A stretch of 64,000 nucleotides of DNA from Bradyrhizobium sp. SZCCT0148 (GCF_018129985.1 NZ_JAFCKT010000005.1:405675-469674); one strand, 5' to 3'. Shown: positions 7,585 to 15,920, counted from the stretch's first letter. A program made the numbers and translations. Notes: generated by a model from the letters alone, not told the origin.

Positions 7585-9093
7585 ATGACCGCTGCCACCC
7601 TTGTTACGTCCCGCTCGCGACTTGGTGTGCGAATTGGGCTGGCCGCGCTCGCCGTCGCTGCTGTCAGCGCGCTCGGCACGCCGGCCCATGCGCGCGGACC
7701 GGAGGGCATCGCCGACGTCGCCGAGAAGGTGATCGACGCGGTCGTCAACATCTCGACCTCGCAGACCGTCGAGGCCAAGGGCGGCGGCGGCGGCAACGCC
7801 ATGCCGCAACTACCACCCGGCTCGCCCTTCGAGGAATTCTTCGACGACTTCTTCAAGAACCGCAAGGGTCCGGGCGGCGGCAGCAAGGGCGGCGATAATA
7901 ACCCGCCGCGCAAGACCAACTCGCTCGGAAGCGGCTTCATCATCGATACGTCAGGCGTCGTCGTCACCAACAATCACGTCATCGCGGACGCCGACGAGAT
8001 CAACGTCATCCTCAACGACGGCACCAAAATCAAGGCCGAGCTGGTCGGCGTCGACAAGAAGACCGATCTTGCGGTGCTGAAGTTCAAGCCGACCAAGCCG
8101 CTGATCGCGGTGAAGTTCGGCGATAGCGACAAGCTGCGTCTCGGCGACTGGGTGGTCGCGATCGGCAACCCGTTCAGCCTTGGCGGCACGGTGACGGCCG
8201 GCATCGTCTCGGCCAAAAACCGCGACATCTCCTCCGGTCCCTATGACAGCTACATCCAGACCGATGCCTCCATCAACCGCGGCAATTCCGGTGGTCCGCT
8301 GTTCAACCTCGATGGCGACGTCATCGGCGTCAACACGCTGATCATCTCGCCCTCGGGCGGCTCGATCGGCATCGGCTTTGCCGTGCCGTCGAAGACGGTC
8401 GCAGGCGTCGTCGACCAGCTCCGTCAGTTCGGCGAGCTGCGCCGCGGCTGGCTGGGAGTGCGGATCCAGAGCGTCACTGACGAGATCGCCGAGAGCCTCA
8501 GCATCAAGCCGGCACGCGGTGCGCTGGTTGCGGGCGTCGACGACAAGGGACCCGCCAAGCCGGCCGGCATCGAGCCGGGCGACGTCGTCGTCAAGTTCGA
8601 CGGCAAGGACGTCAAGGATCCGAAGGACCTGTCCCGCGTCGTCGCCGACACGGCGGTCGGCAAGGAGGTCGACGTCGTCGTCATCCGCAAGGGCAAGGAA
8701 GAAACCAAGAAGGTCACGCTCGGCCGCCTCCAGGACGCCGACAAGGTGCAGGCCGCGGTGAAGACCGACGAGCCCGCGCCCGAGAAGCCGGTGACGCAGA
8801 AGGCGCTGGGCCTCGACCTTGCGGCGCTGAACAAGGATCTGCGAACCCGCTACAAGATCAAGGACAGCGTCAAGGGCGTGGTCGTCACCAATGTCGACGC
8901 CAATTCCGACGCCGCCGAAAAGCGCCTCTCCGCCGGCGATGTCATCGTCGAGGTCGCGCAGGAGGCGGTGTCCAGCGGCGCCGACATCCAGAAGCGGGTC
9001 GATCAGCTCAAGAAGGACGGCAAGAAGTCGGTGCTGCTGCTGGTCTCGAATGCCGACGGCGAGCTGCGGTTCGTGGCGCTGAGCGTGCAGTAA
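7585..9093 (+). CDS. degP: Periplasmic serine protease of the Do/DegP (HtrA) family
   Basis: 502 residues. The N-terminal signal peptide ends near TPAHARG. The trypsin-like domain has a complete catalytic triad: His131 in TNNHVIADA, Asp161 in KKTDLAVLKF and Ser235 in RGNSGGPLFN. Two PDZ domains follow (about residues 295-385 and 410-500), recognisable by GWLGVRIQSV and GVVVTNVDANSDAAEKRLSAGDVI. A Gly/Lys-rich flexible loop at residues 75-110 corresponds to the LA loop. Such proteases degrade or refold damaged envelope proteins. I chose the ATG at 7585 (GGAGATCACA upstream) because it gives a standard signal peptide. The position after hflK-hflC-DUF2065 makes this an envelope quality-control cluster. 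Confidence 0.95.
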   Translation: MTAATLVTSRSRLGVRIGLAALAVAAVSALGTPAHARGPEGIADVAEKVIDAVVNISTSQTVEAKGGGGGNAMPQLPPGSPFEEFFDDFFKNRKGPGGGSKGGDNNPPRKTNSLGSGFIIDTSGVVVTNNHVIADADEINVILNDGTKIKAELVGVDKKTDLAVLKFKPTKPLIAVKFGDSDKLRLGDWVVAIGNPFSLGGTVTAGIVSAKNRDISSGPYDSYIQTDASINRGNSGGPLFNLDGDVIGVNTLIISPSGGSIGIGFAVPSKTVAGVVDQLRQFGELRRGWLGVRIQSVTDEIAESLSIKPARGALVAGVDDKGPAKPAGIEPGDVVVKFDGKDVKDPKDLSRVVADTAVGKEVDVVVIRKGKEETKKVTLGRLQDADKVQAAVKTDEPAPEKPVTQKALGLDLAALNKDLRTRYKIKDSVKGVVVTNVDANSDAAEKRLSAGDVIVEVAQEAVSSGADIQKRVDQLKKDGKKSVLLLVSNADGELRFVALSVQ

Positions 9094-9100
9094 GCGATCT

Positions 9101-9137
9101 GCTCGTCATGCCCGGTTCAAGCTCGGGCATGACGAGC
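9101..9137. repeat. Palindromic intergenic element between convergent degP and serB
   Basis: GCTCGTCATGCCCG pairs with CGGGCATGACGAGC over a perfect 14 bp, around a 9-base loop. It starts 8 bp after the degP stop and ends 8 bp before the serB stop, so it could act as a bidirectional terminator. The core CGTCATGCCCGG resembles a repeat family that I recall as frequent in Bradyrhizobium intergenic DNA. Confidence 0.75.
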
Positions 9138-9144
9138 CCGAGAC

Positions 9145-10050
9145 TTACCCCTCGACAAACTCCTCGCGGCGATAGCCCTGCGCATAAAGCAGCGCGGTGA
9201 GGTCGCCGTAATCGATCCGCGCGGCTGCCGCGGCCGCCACGGCCGGCTTGGCGTGATAGGCAACGCCAAGTCCCGCCGCCTGGATCATCGCGAGATCATT
9301 GGCGCCATCGCCGACCACGACCGAGTCGATGTCGTCGAGATCGAACGATTCCATCAAATCCACCAGCGTCGCGAGCTTTGCCGCGCGGCCCAGGATCGGC
9401 TCCTTCACCTCGCCGGTGAACTTGCCGTCGCGCACGACGAGCTCGTTGGCGCGGTTCTCCTGGAAACCGATCTTGGCGGCGATCGCGGTCGTGAACAGTG
9501 TGAAGCCGCCGGAAACGAGGCAGGTATAGGCGCCGTGCTTGCGCATGGTTGCAACCAGTTCGCGGCCGCCGGGAGTCAGCGTGATGCGCTTGGCCAGGAC
9601 CTCGTCGACCACGCTCGCCGGCAGGTCCTTCAGCAGCGCCACGCGCTCGCGCAGCGCCGGCTCGAACTCGATCTCGCCGCGCATGGCGCGTTCGGTGATA
9701 GCGGCCACGTGGGCTTTCATCCCGACGAGGTCGGCGAGCTCGTCGATGCATTCCTGGCCGATCATGGTGGAATCCATGTCGGCGAGAAAAAGCTTCTTGC
9801 GCCTGAAGCCGGCAGGCTGCACCACGATGTCGACGGGGAGGTCGCCGCGAAGCTCGCGCAGCCGCTGCTCGATGGCGTGACGGTCGCCTTCGAGGTTACT
9901 GTCGGCGCCGAAGGGAATGTCGACCGCAACCCCGTCGAACAGCCAGTGCGCGGGTGCTGCCTGGGGCAGCACGGCGCGGGCGCCATCGACGATGGTCGAG
10001 TCGAGCGCGGGGTTGTCGGGATTGCAGATCAGCGTGGCGACGAGGGACAT
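9145..10050 (-). CDS. serB: Phosphoserine phosphatase SerB
   Basis: 301 residues, a HAD-superfamily phosphatase for the last step of serine synthesis (phosphoserine to serine). HAD motif I is FLADMDSTMI with the nucleophilic and acid-base aspartates (about residues 92-94), motif II is CLVSGGF and motif IV is VVVGDGANDLAMI. The helical cap holds QECIDELADLVGMK and the substrate-binding FEPALRERVALLK. The first 85 residues form the N-terminal ACT-like extension found in longer SerB proteins. Its start codon is 11 bp from the miaA start on the other strand, so each promoter must lie inside the neighbouring gene or the tiny gap. No clear ribosome-binding site is visible in front of the ATG, which may mean a leaderless mRNA. 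Confidence 0.95.
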   Translation of the reverse strand: MSLVATLICNPDNPALDSTIVDGARAVLPQAAPAHWLFDGVAVDIPFGADSNLEGDRHAIEQRLRELRGDLPVDIVVQPAGFRRKKLFLADMDSTMIGQECIDELADLVGMKAHVAAITERAMRGEIEFEPALRERVALLKDLPASVVDEVLAKRITLTPGGRELVATMRKHGAYTCLVSGGFTLFTTAIAAKIGFQENRANELVVRDGKFTGEVKEPILGRAAKLATLVDLMESFDLDDIDSVVVGDGANDLAMIQAAGLGVAYHAKPAVAAAAAARIDYGDLTALLYAQGYRREEFVEG

Positions 10051-10061
10051 TTGAGGTTTTC

Positions 10062-11018
10062 GTGAGCGAGGAACAGGTCGCCAGAAGGCAGGTTGGCGAG
10101 GCCGTGCTTATCGCAGGCCCGACCGCCAGCGGCAAGTCGGCGCTGGCGCTGGAGCTTGCCCTCCGCACGGGCGGCGTCGTCATCAATGCCGACTCCATGC
10201 AGGTCTATCGTGACCTCCGCGTTATCACCGCGCGTCCCACACAAAGCGAGGAGGCCCGTGCTCCGCACCGTCTCTACGGCCATGTCGATGCGGCCGTGAA
10301 CTTCTCGGCGGGCGCCTGGGTGGCTGACGCGGCGAAGGTGCTCGACGAGGCGAGAGCGGAAAACCGTCTGCCGATCTTCATCGGCGGCACCGGGCTTTAT
10401 TTCAAGGCGCTGACGGCCGGGCTCTCCGTGGTGCCGCCCATTCCTGCCGAGGTGCGCGAGGACGTGCGCGCGCGGCTGGAACGCAACGGCGCCGAAGCGC
10501 TCCATGCCGAACTGGCGCGTCGCGACCCCCGCGCGGCCGAGCGATTGAACCTGCGTGACCGCACCCGGATCGCGCGCGCGCTCGAGGTGGTCGAGGCGAC
10601 CGGTCGTTCGCTGCTCGATTGGCACAGGGAAGGCCAGCCGCCGCTGCTGCCGAAGCACAGTTTTCGAGCGGTGTTTCTCGCGCCCGCACGGGACGAACTC
10701 TATGCCCGCATCGATGCCCGGTTCGACGCCATGCTGGACGCCGGCGCGCTGGGGGAGGTCGAGCGGCTCGCCGCCCGACATCTCGATCCGCTGCTGCCGG
10801 CGATGAAGGCTCATGGCGTGCCGGCCCTCATCCGCCATCTGCGCAGTGAGCTCAGCCTGGACGACGCGGCAGCAATCGGCCGCGCCGATACCCGCCACTA
10901 CGCCAAGCGGCAGTTCACCTGGTTCCGGCACCAATTGCCTGACTTCGAATGGGTGAAGCCCGAGGAGGCCCGGGGATGGCTTGCCGCCGTCGTGAGTGCG
11001 GCACGAGACCCCGACTGA
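10062..11018 (+). CDS. miaA: tRNA dimethylallyltransferase MiaA
   Basis: 318 residues. MiaA transfers an isopentenyl group to A37 of tRNAs that read codons starting with U. Motifs: the P-loop LIAGPTASGKSALALELA (residues about 17-34), NADSMQVYRDLRVITARPT, which contacts the tRNA base and catalytic site, GGTGLYFKAL, and the C-terminal RHYAKRQFTWFRHQ. I selected the GTG start at 10062 because a GAGG lies 7 bases upstream and the protein then begins VSEEQVARRQVGEA, a normal length before the P-loop; earlier in-frame codons would run deep into serB. It is divergent from serB. The ilv promoter begins 94 bp after its stop codon. Confidence 0.93.
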   Translation: MSEEQVARRQVGEAVLIAGPTASGKSALALELALRTGGVVINADSMQVYRDLRVITARPTQSEEARAPHRLYGHVDAAVNFSAGAWVADAAKVLDEARAENRLPIFIGGTGLYFKALTAGLSVVPPIPAEVREDVRARLERNGAEALHAELARRDPRAAERLNLRDRTRIARALEVVEATGRSLLDWHREGQPPLLPKHSFRAVFLAPARDELYARIDARFDAMLDAGALGEVERLAARHLDPLLPAMKAHGVPALIRHLRSELSLDDAAAIGRADTRHYAKRQFTWFRHQLPDFEWVKPEEARGWLAAVVSAARDPD

Positions 11019-11112
11019 CGCGCTTTTGTACCGAGGTACCCGAATTTACCTCTCGCCGAACCACGGGAACACCGCTACATTGGCAAAATCGCGCGAGAAC
11101 GGCCGCATCGCC

Positions 11113-11140
11113 TTGACATCCGGGCTTTGACCGCTATGTT
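11113..11140 (+). promoter_or_regulatory. Sigma-70-type promoter of the ilvIH leader
   Basis: A perfect -35 box TTGACA (11113-11118) is followed after 16 bp by TATGTT (11135-11140), a good -10 box. Transcription would start near 11147, about 26 bases before the leader peptide start codon. It is one of the best canonical promoters in the window. Confidence 0.8.
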
Positions 11141-11172
11141 TCGCGCAACCTTTGGGAAGTCGACCGTCAGTC

Positions 11173-11238
11173 ATGCGCAACATTATTACCAAACTCCTTA
11201 TCGCCGTCGTACCCAGGCACACCGCCGGGGGTGGCTAG
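11173..11238 (+). CDS. Ile/Leu/Val-rich leader peptide of the ilvIH attenuator
   Basis: A 21-codon open frame starting with ATG encodes MRNIITKLLIAVVPRHTAG and two further glycines before TAG. Seven of the first 13 codons specify Ile, Leu or Val, the products of the pathway that ilvIH begins. The codons include less common ones for this genome (ATT ATT, CTT, GTA), which would sharpen ribosome stalling when charged tRNAs are scarce. A GGGAAG motif lies 14-19 bases upstream as a modest ribosome-binding site. The peptide ends just before the hairpins listed next. This is the classic layout of transcription attenuation in branched-chain amino acid operons. The peptide itself needs no further function. 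Confidence 0.9.
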   Translation: MRNIITKLLIAVVPRHTAGGG

Positions 11239-11269
11239 CTGCCATCCACATGACAGGCGGTGTGCATGG
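11217..11269 (+). promoter_or_regulatory. Alternative hairpins of the ilv attenuator (pause and antiterminator arms)
   Basis: Two mutually exclusive pairings are visible. GCACACCGCC (11217-11226), at the end of the leader peptide, pairs perfectly with GGCGGTGTGC (11256-11265). Alternatively CCATCCACA (11242-11250) pairs with TGTGCATGG (11261-11269) with one mismatch; this second pairing uses the first base of the terminator stem and so can act as antiterminator. Ribosome position on the leader peptide would choose between them. The exact folding order is inferred by eye. Confidence 0.7.
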
Positions 11270-11290
11270 GCCCTCTTCGGGGCCTTTTTT
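11268..11290 (+). terminator. Attenuator terminator upstream of ilvI
   Basis: GGCCC (11269-11273) pairs with GGGCC (11280-11284) around a TCTTCG loop, followed directly by six T residues. The stem lies 30 bp after the leader peptide stop and 57 bp before ilvI, the position expected for a Rho-independent attenuator. Confidence 0.85.
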
Positions 11291-11347
11291 ATTTCCCGAA
11301 CCAGACACGAACGAAGCCGCTGACAACAGCGCATCCGGAGCAAGCCA

Positions 11348-13123
11348 ATGAGCGACAAGAGCCACGATCCGAACCAGATGACCGGCGCCGCGATGATCGT
11401 TCGCGCGCTCATCGATCACGGCGTGACCGACATTTTCGGCTATCCCGGCGGCGCGGTGCTTCCGATCTATGACGAGATCTTCCAGCAGAGCGAGGTCCAG
11501 CACATCCTGGTCCGCCACGAGCAGGGCGCGGGCCATGCGGCCGAAGGCTATGCGCGCTCCACCGGCAAGCCCGGCGTTGCCCTGGTGACCTCCGGCCCCG
11601 GCGCCACCAACATGGTGACGCCGCTCACCGACGCGCTGATGGACTCGATCCCGCTGGTCTGCATCTCCGGCCAGGTGCCGACGCATCTGATCGGCAACGA
11701 CGCGTTCCAGGAATGCGACACGGTCGGCATCACGCGTCCCTGCACCAAGCACAATTGGCTGGTGCGCGACGTCAACGATCTCGCCAAGGTGCTGCACGAG
11801 GCATTCTACGTCGCGACCACCGGCCGTCCGGGCCCGGTGCTGGTCGACGTCCCCAAAGACGTGCAGTTCGCGACCGGCACCTATCATCCGCCGCGCAAAT
11901 CCGACGTGCATCGCTCCTACGCGCCGCGCGTGAAGGGCGATGCGACGCAGATCCGCAAGGCCGTGGCGCTGCTCGCCAATGCCAAGCGCCCCGTGATCTA
12001 CAGCGGCGGCGGCGTCATCAATTCCGGCCCCGAAGCGACCAAGCTGTTGCGCGAACTGGTCGAGGTCACGGGCTTTCCCATCACCTCGACGCTGATGGGT
12101 CTCGGCGCCTATCCGGCGTCGGGCAAGAACTGGCTGGGCATGCTCGGCATGCACGGCACTTACGAAGCCAACATGTCGATGCATGATTGCGACGTCATGC
12201 TGTGCGTCGGCGCGCGTTTCGACGACCGCATCACCGGCCGTGTCGACGCGTTCTCGCCGGGCTCGAAGAAGATCCACATCGACATCGATCCGTCCTCGAT
12301 CAACAAGAACATCCGCGTCGACGTGCCGATCATCGGCGATTGCGGCAACATCCTCGGCGACATCCTCCAGGTGTTCAAGGCCGAGGCGAAGAAGCCCGAC
12401 ATCAAGGCGTGGTGGCAGCAGATCGCGCAGTGGCGCGCGCGCAACTCGCTCTATTTCAAGAAGAGCAACGACGTCATCCTGCCCCAGCACGCGATCCAGA
12501 GCCTGTTCGAGGCGACGCGCGGCAGGGACACCTACATCACGACCGAGGTCGGCCAGCACCAGATGTGGGCGGCGCAGTTCTACGGCTTCGAGGAGCCGCA
12601 TCGCTGGATGACCTCGGGCGGTCTCGGCACGATGGGCTACGGCCTGCCGGCCGCGGTCGGCGTGCAGGTGGCCCATCCGGACAGCCTCGTCATCGACATC
12701 GCCGGCGATGCTTCGGTGCAGATGACGATGCAGGAGATGTCGACGGCGGTTCAGTACGAACTGCCGATCAAGATCTTCATCCTCAACAACCAGTACATGG
12801 GCATGGTGCGGCAGTGGCAGCAGCTGCTGCACGGCAACCGGCTGTCGCATTCCTATTCGGAGGCGATGCCGGACTTCGTCAAGCTCGCGGAAGCCTATGG
12901 CGGCGTCGGCTTCCAGGTGCACAAGCCCGGCGATCTCGACGGTGCCATCCAGGAGATGATCTCGGTCAAGCGCCCGGTGCTGTTCGACTGCCGCGTCGCG
13001 TCGCTGGAAAACTGCTTCCCGATGATCCCGTCCGGCAAGGCGCACAACGAGATGCTGTTGCCGGAGCAGGCCAACGACGAGGCCACCGCCAAGGCCTTTG
13101 CCGGCGGCAAGGCGCTGGTGTGA
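11348..13123 (+). CDS. ilvI: Acetolactate synthase (acetohydroxyacid synthase) large catalytic subunit
   Basis: 591 residues. The thiamine-diphosphate enzyme joins two pyruvates to acetolactate, or pyruvate and 2-oxobutyrate to acetohydroxybutyrate, the first common step of Ile, Val and Leu synthesis. Visible motifs: FGYPGGAVLPIYD, the catalytic glutamate in VRHEQGAGHAAEGYA (about residue 60), TSGPGATNMVTPL, the FAD-binding ARFDDRITGR, and the ThDP/Mg motif GDASVQMTM...NNQYMGMVRQWQ near residue 480. A GGAG site precedes the ATG. The regulatory subunit ilvH follows 24 bp later. Expression is likely governed by the leader peptide and terminator just upstream. Confidence 0.97.
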   Translation: MSDKSHDPNQMTGAAMIVRALIDHGVTDIFGYPGGAVLPIYDEIFQQSEVQHILVRHEQGAGHAAEGYARSTGKPGVALVTSGPGATNMVTPLTDALMDSIPLVCISGQVPTHLIGNDAFQECDTVGITRPCTKHNWLVRDVNDLAKVLHEAFYVATTGRPGPVLVDVPKDVQFATGTYHPPRKSDVHRSYAPRVKGDATQIRKAVALLANAKRPVIYSGGGVINSGPEATKLLRELVEVTGFPITSTLMGLGAYPASGKNWLGMLGMHGTYEANMSMHDCDVMLCVGARFDDRITGRVDAFSPGSKKIHIDIDPSSINKNIRVDVPIIGDCGNILGDILQVFKAEAKKPDIKAWWQQIAQWRARNSLYFKKSNDVILPQHAIQSLFEATRGRDTYITTEVGQHQMWAAQFYGFEEPHRWMTSGGLGTMGYGLPAAVGVQVAHPDSLVIDIAGDASVQMTMQEMSTAVQYELPIKIFILNNQYMGMVRQWQQLLHGNRLSHSYSEAMPDFVKLAEAYGGVGFQVHKPGDLDGAIQEMISVKRPVLFDCRVASLENCFPMIPSGKAHNEMLLPEQANDEATAKAFAGGKALV

Positions 13124-13147
13124 CGAAAGACATTTGAGGGGACGACA

Positions 13148-13690
13148 ATGAACCAGCCCGCATCCGCCTACTTCATCGAAGAGCGCCACGATCCCAACGA
13201 GACCCACACGCTCGCCGTGCTCGTGCAGAACGAGCCCGGCGTGCTCGCGCGCGTCATCGGCCTGTTCTCGGGCCGCGGCTACAACATCGAGAGCCTCACG
13301 GTGTCGGAGACCGAGGCCCAGAAGCACCTTTCGCGCATCACCATCGTCACCACCGGTACGCCGATGGTGATTGCGCAGATCAAGAACCAGCTCGACCGCA
13401 TGATCCCGGTCTACCAGGTCGTCGACATGACCCAGACCCGGCGCTCGATCGAGCGCGAGCTCGCAATGGTGAAGGTGCGCGGGCAGGGCGAGCATCGGGT
13501 CGAGGCGCTCAGGCTCGCGGATGCGTTCCGCGCCCGCGTGATCGACGCCACCACCGAGAGCTTTGTGTTCGAGATCACAGGCAATACGGACAAGATCAAT
13601 CAATATATCGACCTGATGCGTCCGCTCGGCCTTGTCGAGGTGTCGCGCACCGGCGTTGCCGCGATCGGCCGCGGGCCTGAAGGAATGTGA
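13148..13690 (+). CDS. ilvH: Acetolactate synthase small regulatory subunit
   Basis: 180 residues. An N-terminal ACT domain (HTLAVLVQNEPGVLARVIGL with GRGYNIESLTV, about residues 22-55) binds valine for feedback inhibition, and the C-terminal half is the ALS_ss_C domain (ending RTGVAAIGRGPEGM). It activates and stabilises the large subunit. The ribosome-binding site GAGGGGACGACA precedes the ATG. It is 24 bp after ilvI and 3 bp before the methyltransferase gene, so all three are in one operon. Confidence 0.97.
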   Translation: MNQPASAYFIEERHDPNETHTLAVLVQNEPGVLARVIGLFSGRGYNIESLTVSETEAQKHLSRITIVTTGTPMVIAQIKNQLDRMIPVYQVVDMTQTRRSIERELAMVKVRGQGEHRVEALRLADAFRARVIDATTESFVFEITGNTDKINQYIDLMRPLGLVEVSRTGVAAIGRGPEGM

Positions 13691-13693
13691 ACC

Positions 13694-14389
13694 ATGCTGG
13701 CGCGCGACTGGTACTACAACGAGCGGAACCGGATGGGGATCGAGCCCGCTGTGGCCTCGATCTACGACGCCCATGACGATGCCGATCTGCGGGCGCGCGC
13801 CGCGCTGAAGATGCTGGGAGTCCAGCGCGGCTGGCGCATCGCCGACATCGGCTGCGGCAACGGCGTGCTGGCGACCGAAGCCGCGCTGATGGGTGCCGAG
13901 GTCGATGCCATCGACATATCGCCGGCAATGCTGGCGCTCGCCGAGATCTACGCGCGCGACCGCAAGGCGAAGGTCGCAACCCAGTCGGCCGGCCTGCTCA
14001 GCTTCGCCTACCGGCCGGAATCCTACGACCTGATCGCCAGCGAATTCACGCTGCACCATTTGCCGGATTTCTGGAAGGCGGTGGCGATGTCGCGAATTTT
14101 CCGCGCGCTCAAGCCCGGAGCGACGTTCTATCTGCGCGACCTCGTCTACGCCGCGATGCCCGACGCCATCGAGCGTGACGTCGAGCAATGGGCCGACTTC
14201 CAGATCAAGAACCACGATTTTCCGCGCGACAGTGTCGTCACGCACATGCGCGACGAATATTCCACCTTCGGCTGGGTGATGGAGCGGATGCTGACCGACG
14301 TCGGCTTCACGCTGGTCTCGGCCGATTACCACGCACCGATGCACGGTACGTATCTGTTGCGCAAACCGAGAGCCGGCGAGCAAGGCTAG
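13694..14389 (+). CDS. Class I SAM-dependent methyltransferase
   Basis: 231 residues. The SAM-binding fold is marked by IADIGCGNGVLATEAALMGA (about residues 48-67), the acidic residue at the end of strand 2 in VDAIDISPAMLALA, and LIASEFTLHHLPDFWKAV for motif III. The C-terminal part (YHAPMHGTYLLRKP) carries the last strands. The substrate is unknown. It begins 3 bp after the ilvH stop codon and so is probably translated from the ilv transcript, although it has no known step in branched-chain amino acid synthesis. Confidence 0.85.
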   Translation: MLARDWYYNERNRMGIEPAVASIYDAHDDADLRARAALKMLGVQRGWRIADIGCGNGVLATEAALMGAEVDAIDISPAMLALAEIYARDRKAKVATQSAGLLSFAYRPESYDLIASEFTLHHLPDFWKAVAMSRIFRALKPGATFYLRDLVYAAMPDAIERDVEQWADFQIKNHDFPRDSVVTHMRDEYSTFGWVMERMLTDVGFTLVSADYHAPMHGTYLLRKPRAGEQG

Positions 14390-14434
14390 ACGACAACAAC
14401 AGGGCTGCACGATAGGGCAGAGCCGAGAACAACA

Positions 14435-15310
14435 ATGAAGCCGGCCGATATCCTCATCGCCATCCTGGTGGCGATCATCTGGGGGCTTGCCTTCGTGGCG
14501 AGCCGGATCGCGCTCGACGAGCTTTCGCCGGAGCTGATGACCGCAATGCGCTTTTTCATCGCCGCGTTGCCGTGCCTGTTCATTCCGAAGCCAAAGGTCG
14601 CATGGTCGCTTCTGATCGCTATCAGCTTCACGTTGTTCCTCGGTCAATTCCTCAGCCAGGCCTACGCTATCGCCCATGGCGTGCCGGTGGGGCTGACCAG
14701 CGTCGTGGTGCAGAGCCAGGCGCTGTTCACCATCGGATTTGCCGCGATCGCCTTCGGCGAACGGCCGACGTCGGTCCAGACGCTCGGTATCGGCATCGCC
14801 GCGATTGGCCTGCTCATGATCTGCGGCACGGTCGGTTATGATTTCAGCGTCGCTGCATTTGCGGTGCTGATGATCGCTCCGATCTGCTTTGCCGTCGGCA
14901 ATCTGCTGCTGCGCGGCGCCCGCGGCGCGCCGATGTTCGATCTGTTCGCCTGGCTCTGCCTCACCGCCGCGGTGCCGCTGTTCGCGCTTGCGGTGGTCGT
15001 CAACGGGCCAGTGCCGACCTTCCAGTCGCTGATCCACCTGTCGCTGACCGGGTTGATCTGCCTGCTGGTGATCGGCGCCATCTCCACCAGCATCGCCTAT
15101 TGGCTGTGGGGACGGCTGCTGCGTGATTACCCGGCAGCGCAAGTGGTGCCGTTCGCGTTGCTGGTGCCGTTCGTTGGCTCGGCCGCCTCCAGCATCGTGT
15201 TCGGCGAGCGGTTCGGACCGTTGCGGCTGGCCGGCATGCTGACGGTGATCGGCGGTATCGCGGTGATGGTGCTGGTGAAGCGCCCGCAGATCCTGCCGAA
15301 GGCGGCGTGA
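14435..15310 (+). CDS. EamA-family (DMT superfamily) metabolite exporter
   Basis: 291 residues with ten predicted helices arranged as two EamA repeats, each about 140 residues. The start ILVAIIWGLAFVASRIAL and the segment MRFFIAALPCLFIPKPKV resemble the E. coli O-acetylserine/cysteine exporter EamA (YdeD). The second repeat ends AGMLTVIGGIAVMVLVKR. A secondary exporter of small amino-acid-like compounds is the likely role; the substrate is inferred only from family. It lies 45 bp after the methyltransferase and 7 bp before a LysE-type exporter, giving two exporters in a row inside the ilv region. Confidence 0.85.
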   Translation: MKPADILIAILVAIIWGLAFVASRIALDELSPELMTAMRFFIAALPCLFIPKPKVAWSLLIAISFTLFLGQFLSQAYAIAHGVPVGLTSVVVQSQALFTIGFAAIAFGERPTSVQTLGIGIAAIGLLMICGTVGYDFSVAAFAVLMIAPICFAVGNLLLRGARGAPMFDLFAWLCLTAAVPLFALAVVVNGPVPTFQSLIHLSLTGLICLLVIGAISTSIAYWLWGRLLRDYPAAQVVPFALLVPFVGSAASSIVFGERFGPLRLAGMLTVIGGIAVMVLVKRPQILPKAA

Positions 15311-15317
15311 GGTGGCG

Positions 15318-15920
15318 ATGACCTATTCGCTGTTCTATGCCTTCCTCGTCTTCATGGTCGTGATGTACTTCACGCCGGGGCCGAACAACATCATGCTGCT
15401 GTCCTCCAGCCTGACTTACGGCTTCCGGCGCACCATCCCCCACATCGTCGGCATCGTCCTCGGCTTCGCCTTCATGGTCGCCGCCGTCGGCCTCGGGCTC
15501 GGCTCGGTCTTCCTGACCTATCCGATCCTCCAGACCATCCTGAAATACGCCGGTGCCGCCTACCTGATCTATCTTGCCGCTGTGATCGCCATGTCCGGCC
15601 CGACCAGGCCGGGGGAGGGGGATGGCCGTGGTCCGATGACCTTCTGGGGCGCGGCGATGTTTCAATGGATCAATGCCAAGGGCTGGGTGATCGTGATCGG
15701 CACCATCACCGCCTATGCGGCGATCGCCCAATTCCCGCTCAACATCGTGATCCAGACCCTGATCAGCCTGCTCGTCGGCACCGTCTCGACCGTGGTCTGG
15801 GCCCTGTTCGGCTCGGCGTTACGGCCAATTCTGACCTCGGAGCGGCTGGTCCGCGCCTTCAATATCCTGATGGCGATCCTGCTGCTGGCCTCTCTCTACC
15901 CCGTTTTCATGGATGCATGA
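15318..15920 (+). CDS. LysE/RhtB-family amino-acid exporter
   Basis: 200 residues with about six helices. The conserved N-terminus YFTPGPNNIMLLSSSLTYGFRR carries the TPGPN motif of LysE/RhtB exporters, and FQWINAKGWVIVIGTITAYA is the matching segment in the second half. Such proteins export amino acids such as lysine, homoserine, threonine or leucine by a secondary mechanism. I took the ATG at 15318, with GAGG 5-8 bases upstream, over a GTG six bases earlier. It follows the EamA gene closely and precedes ilvC by 147 bp, so a link to overflow of branched-chain amino acids or precursors is an attractive but unproved inference. Confidence 0.87.
   Translation: MTYSLFYAFLVFMVVMYFTPGPNNIMLLSSSLTYGFRRTIPHIVGIVLGFAFMVAAVGLGLGSVFLTYPILQTILKYAGAAYLIYLAAVIAMSGPTRPGEGDGRGPMTFWGAAMFQWINAKGWVIVIGTITAYAAIAQFPLNIVIQTLISLLVGTVSTVVWALFGSALRPILTSERLVRAFNILMAILLLASLYPVFMDA

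Noticed and set aside
11198..15142. Very long minus-strand frame (about 1,300 codons) opposite ilvIH, the methyltransferase and EamA
   Set aside because: It is an artefact of high GC: the translated product is rich in Arg, His, Asp and Gln with no domain, and the plus-strand genes fully explain codon bias. No ribosome-binding site.
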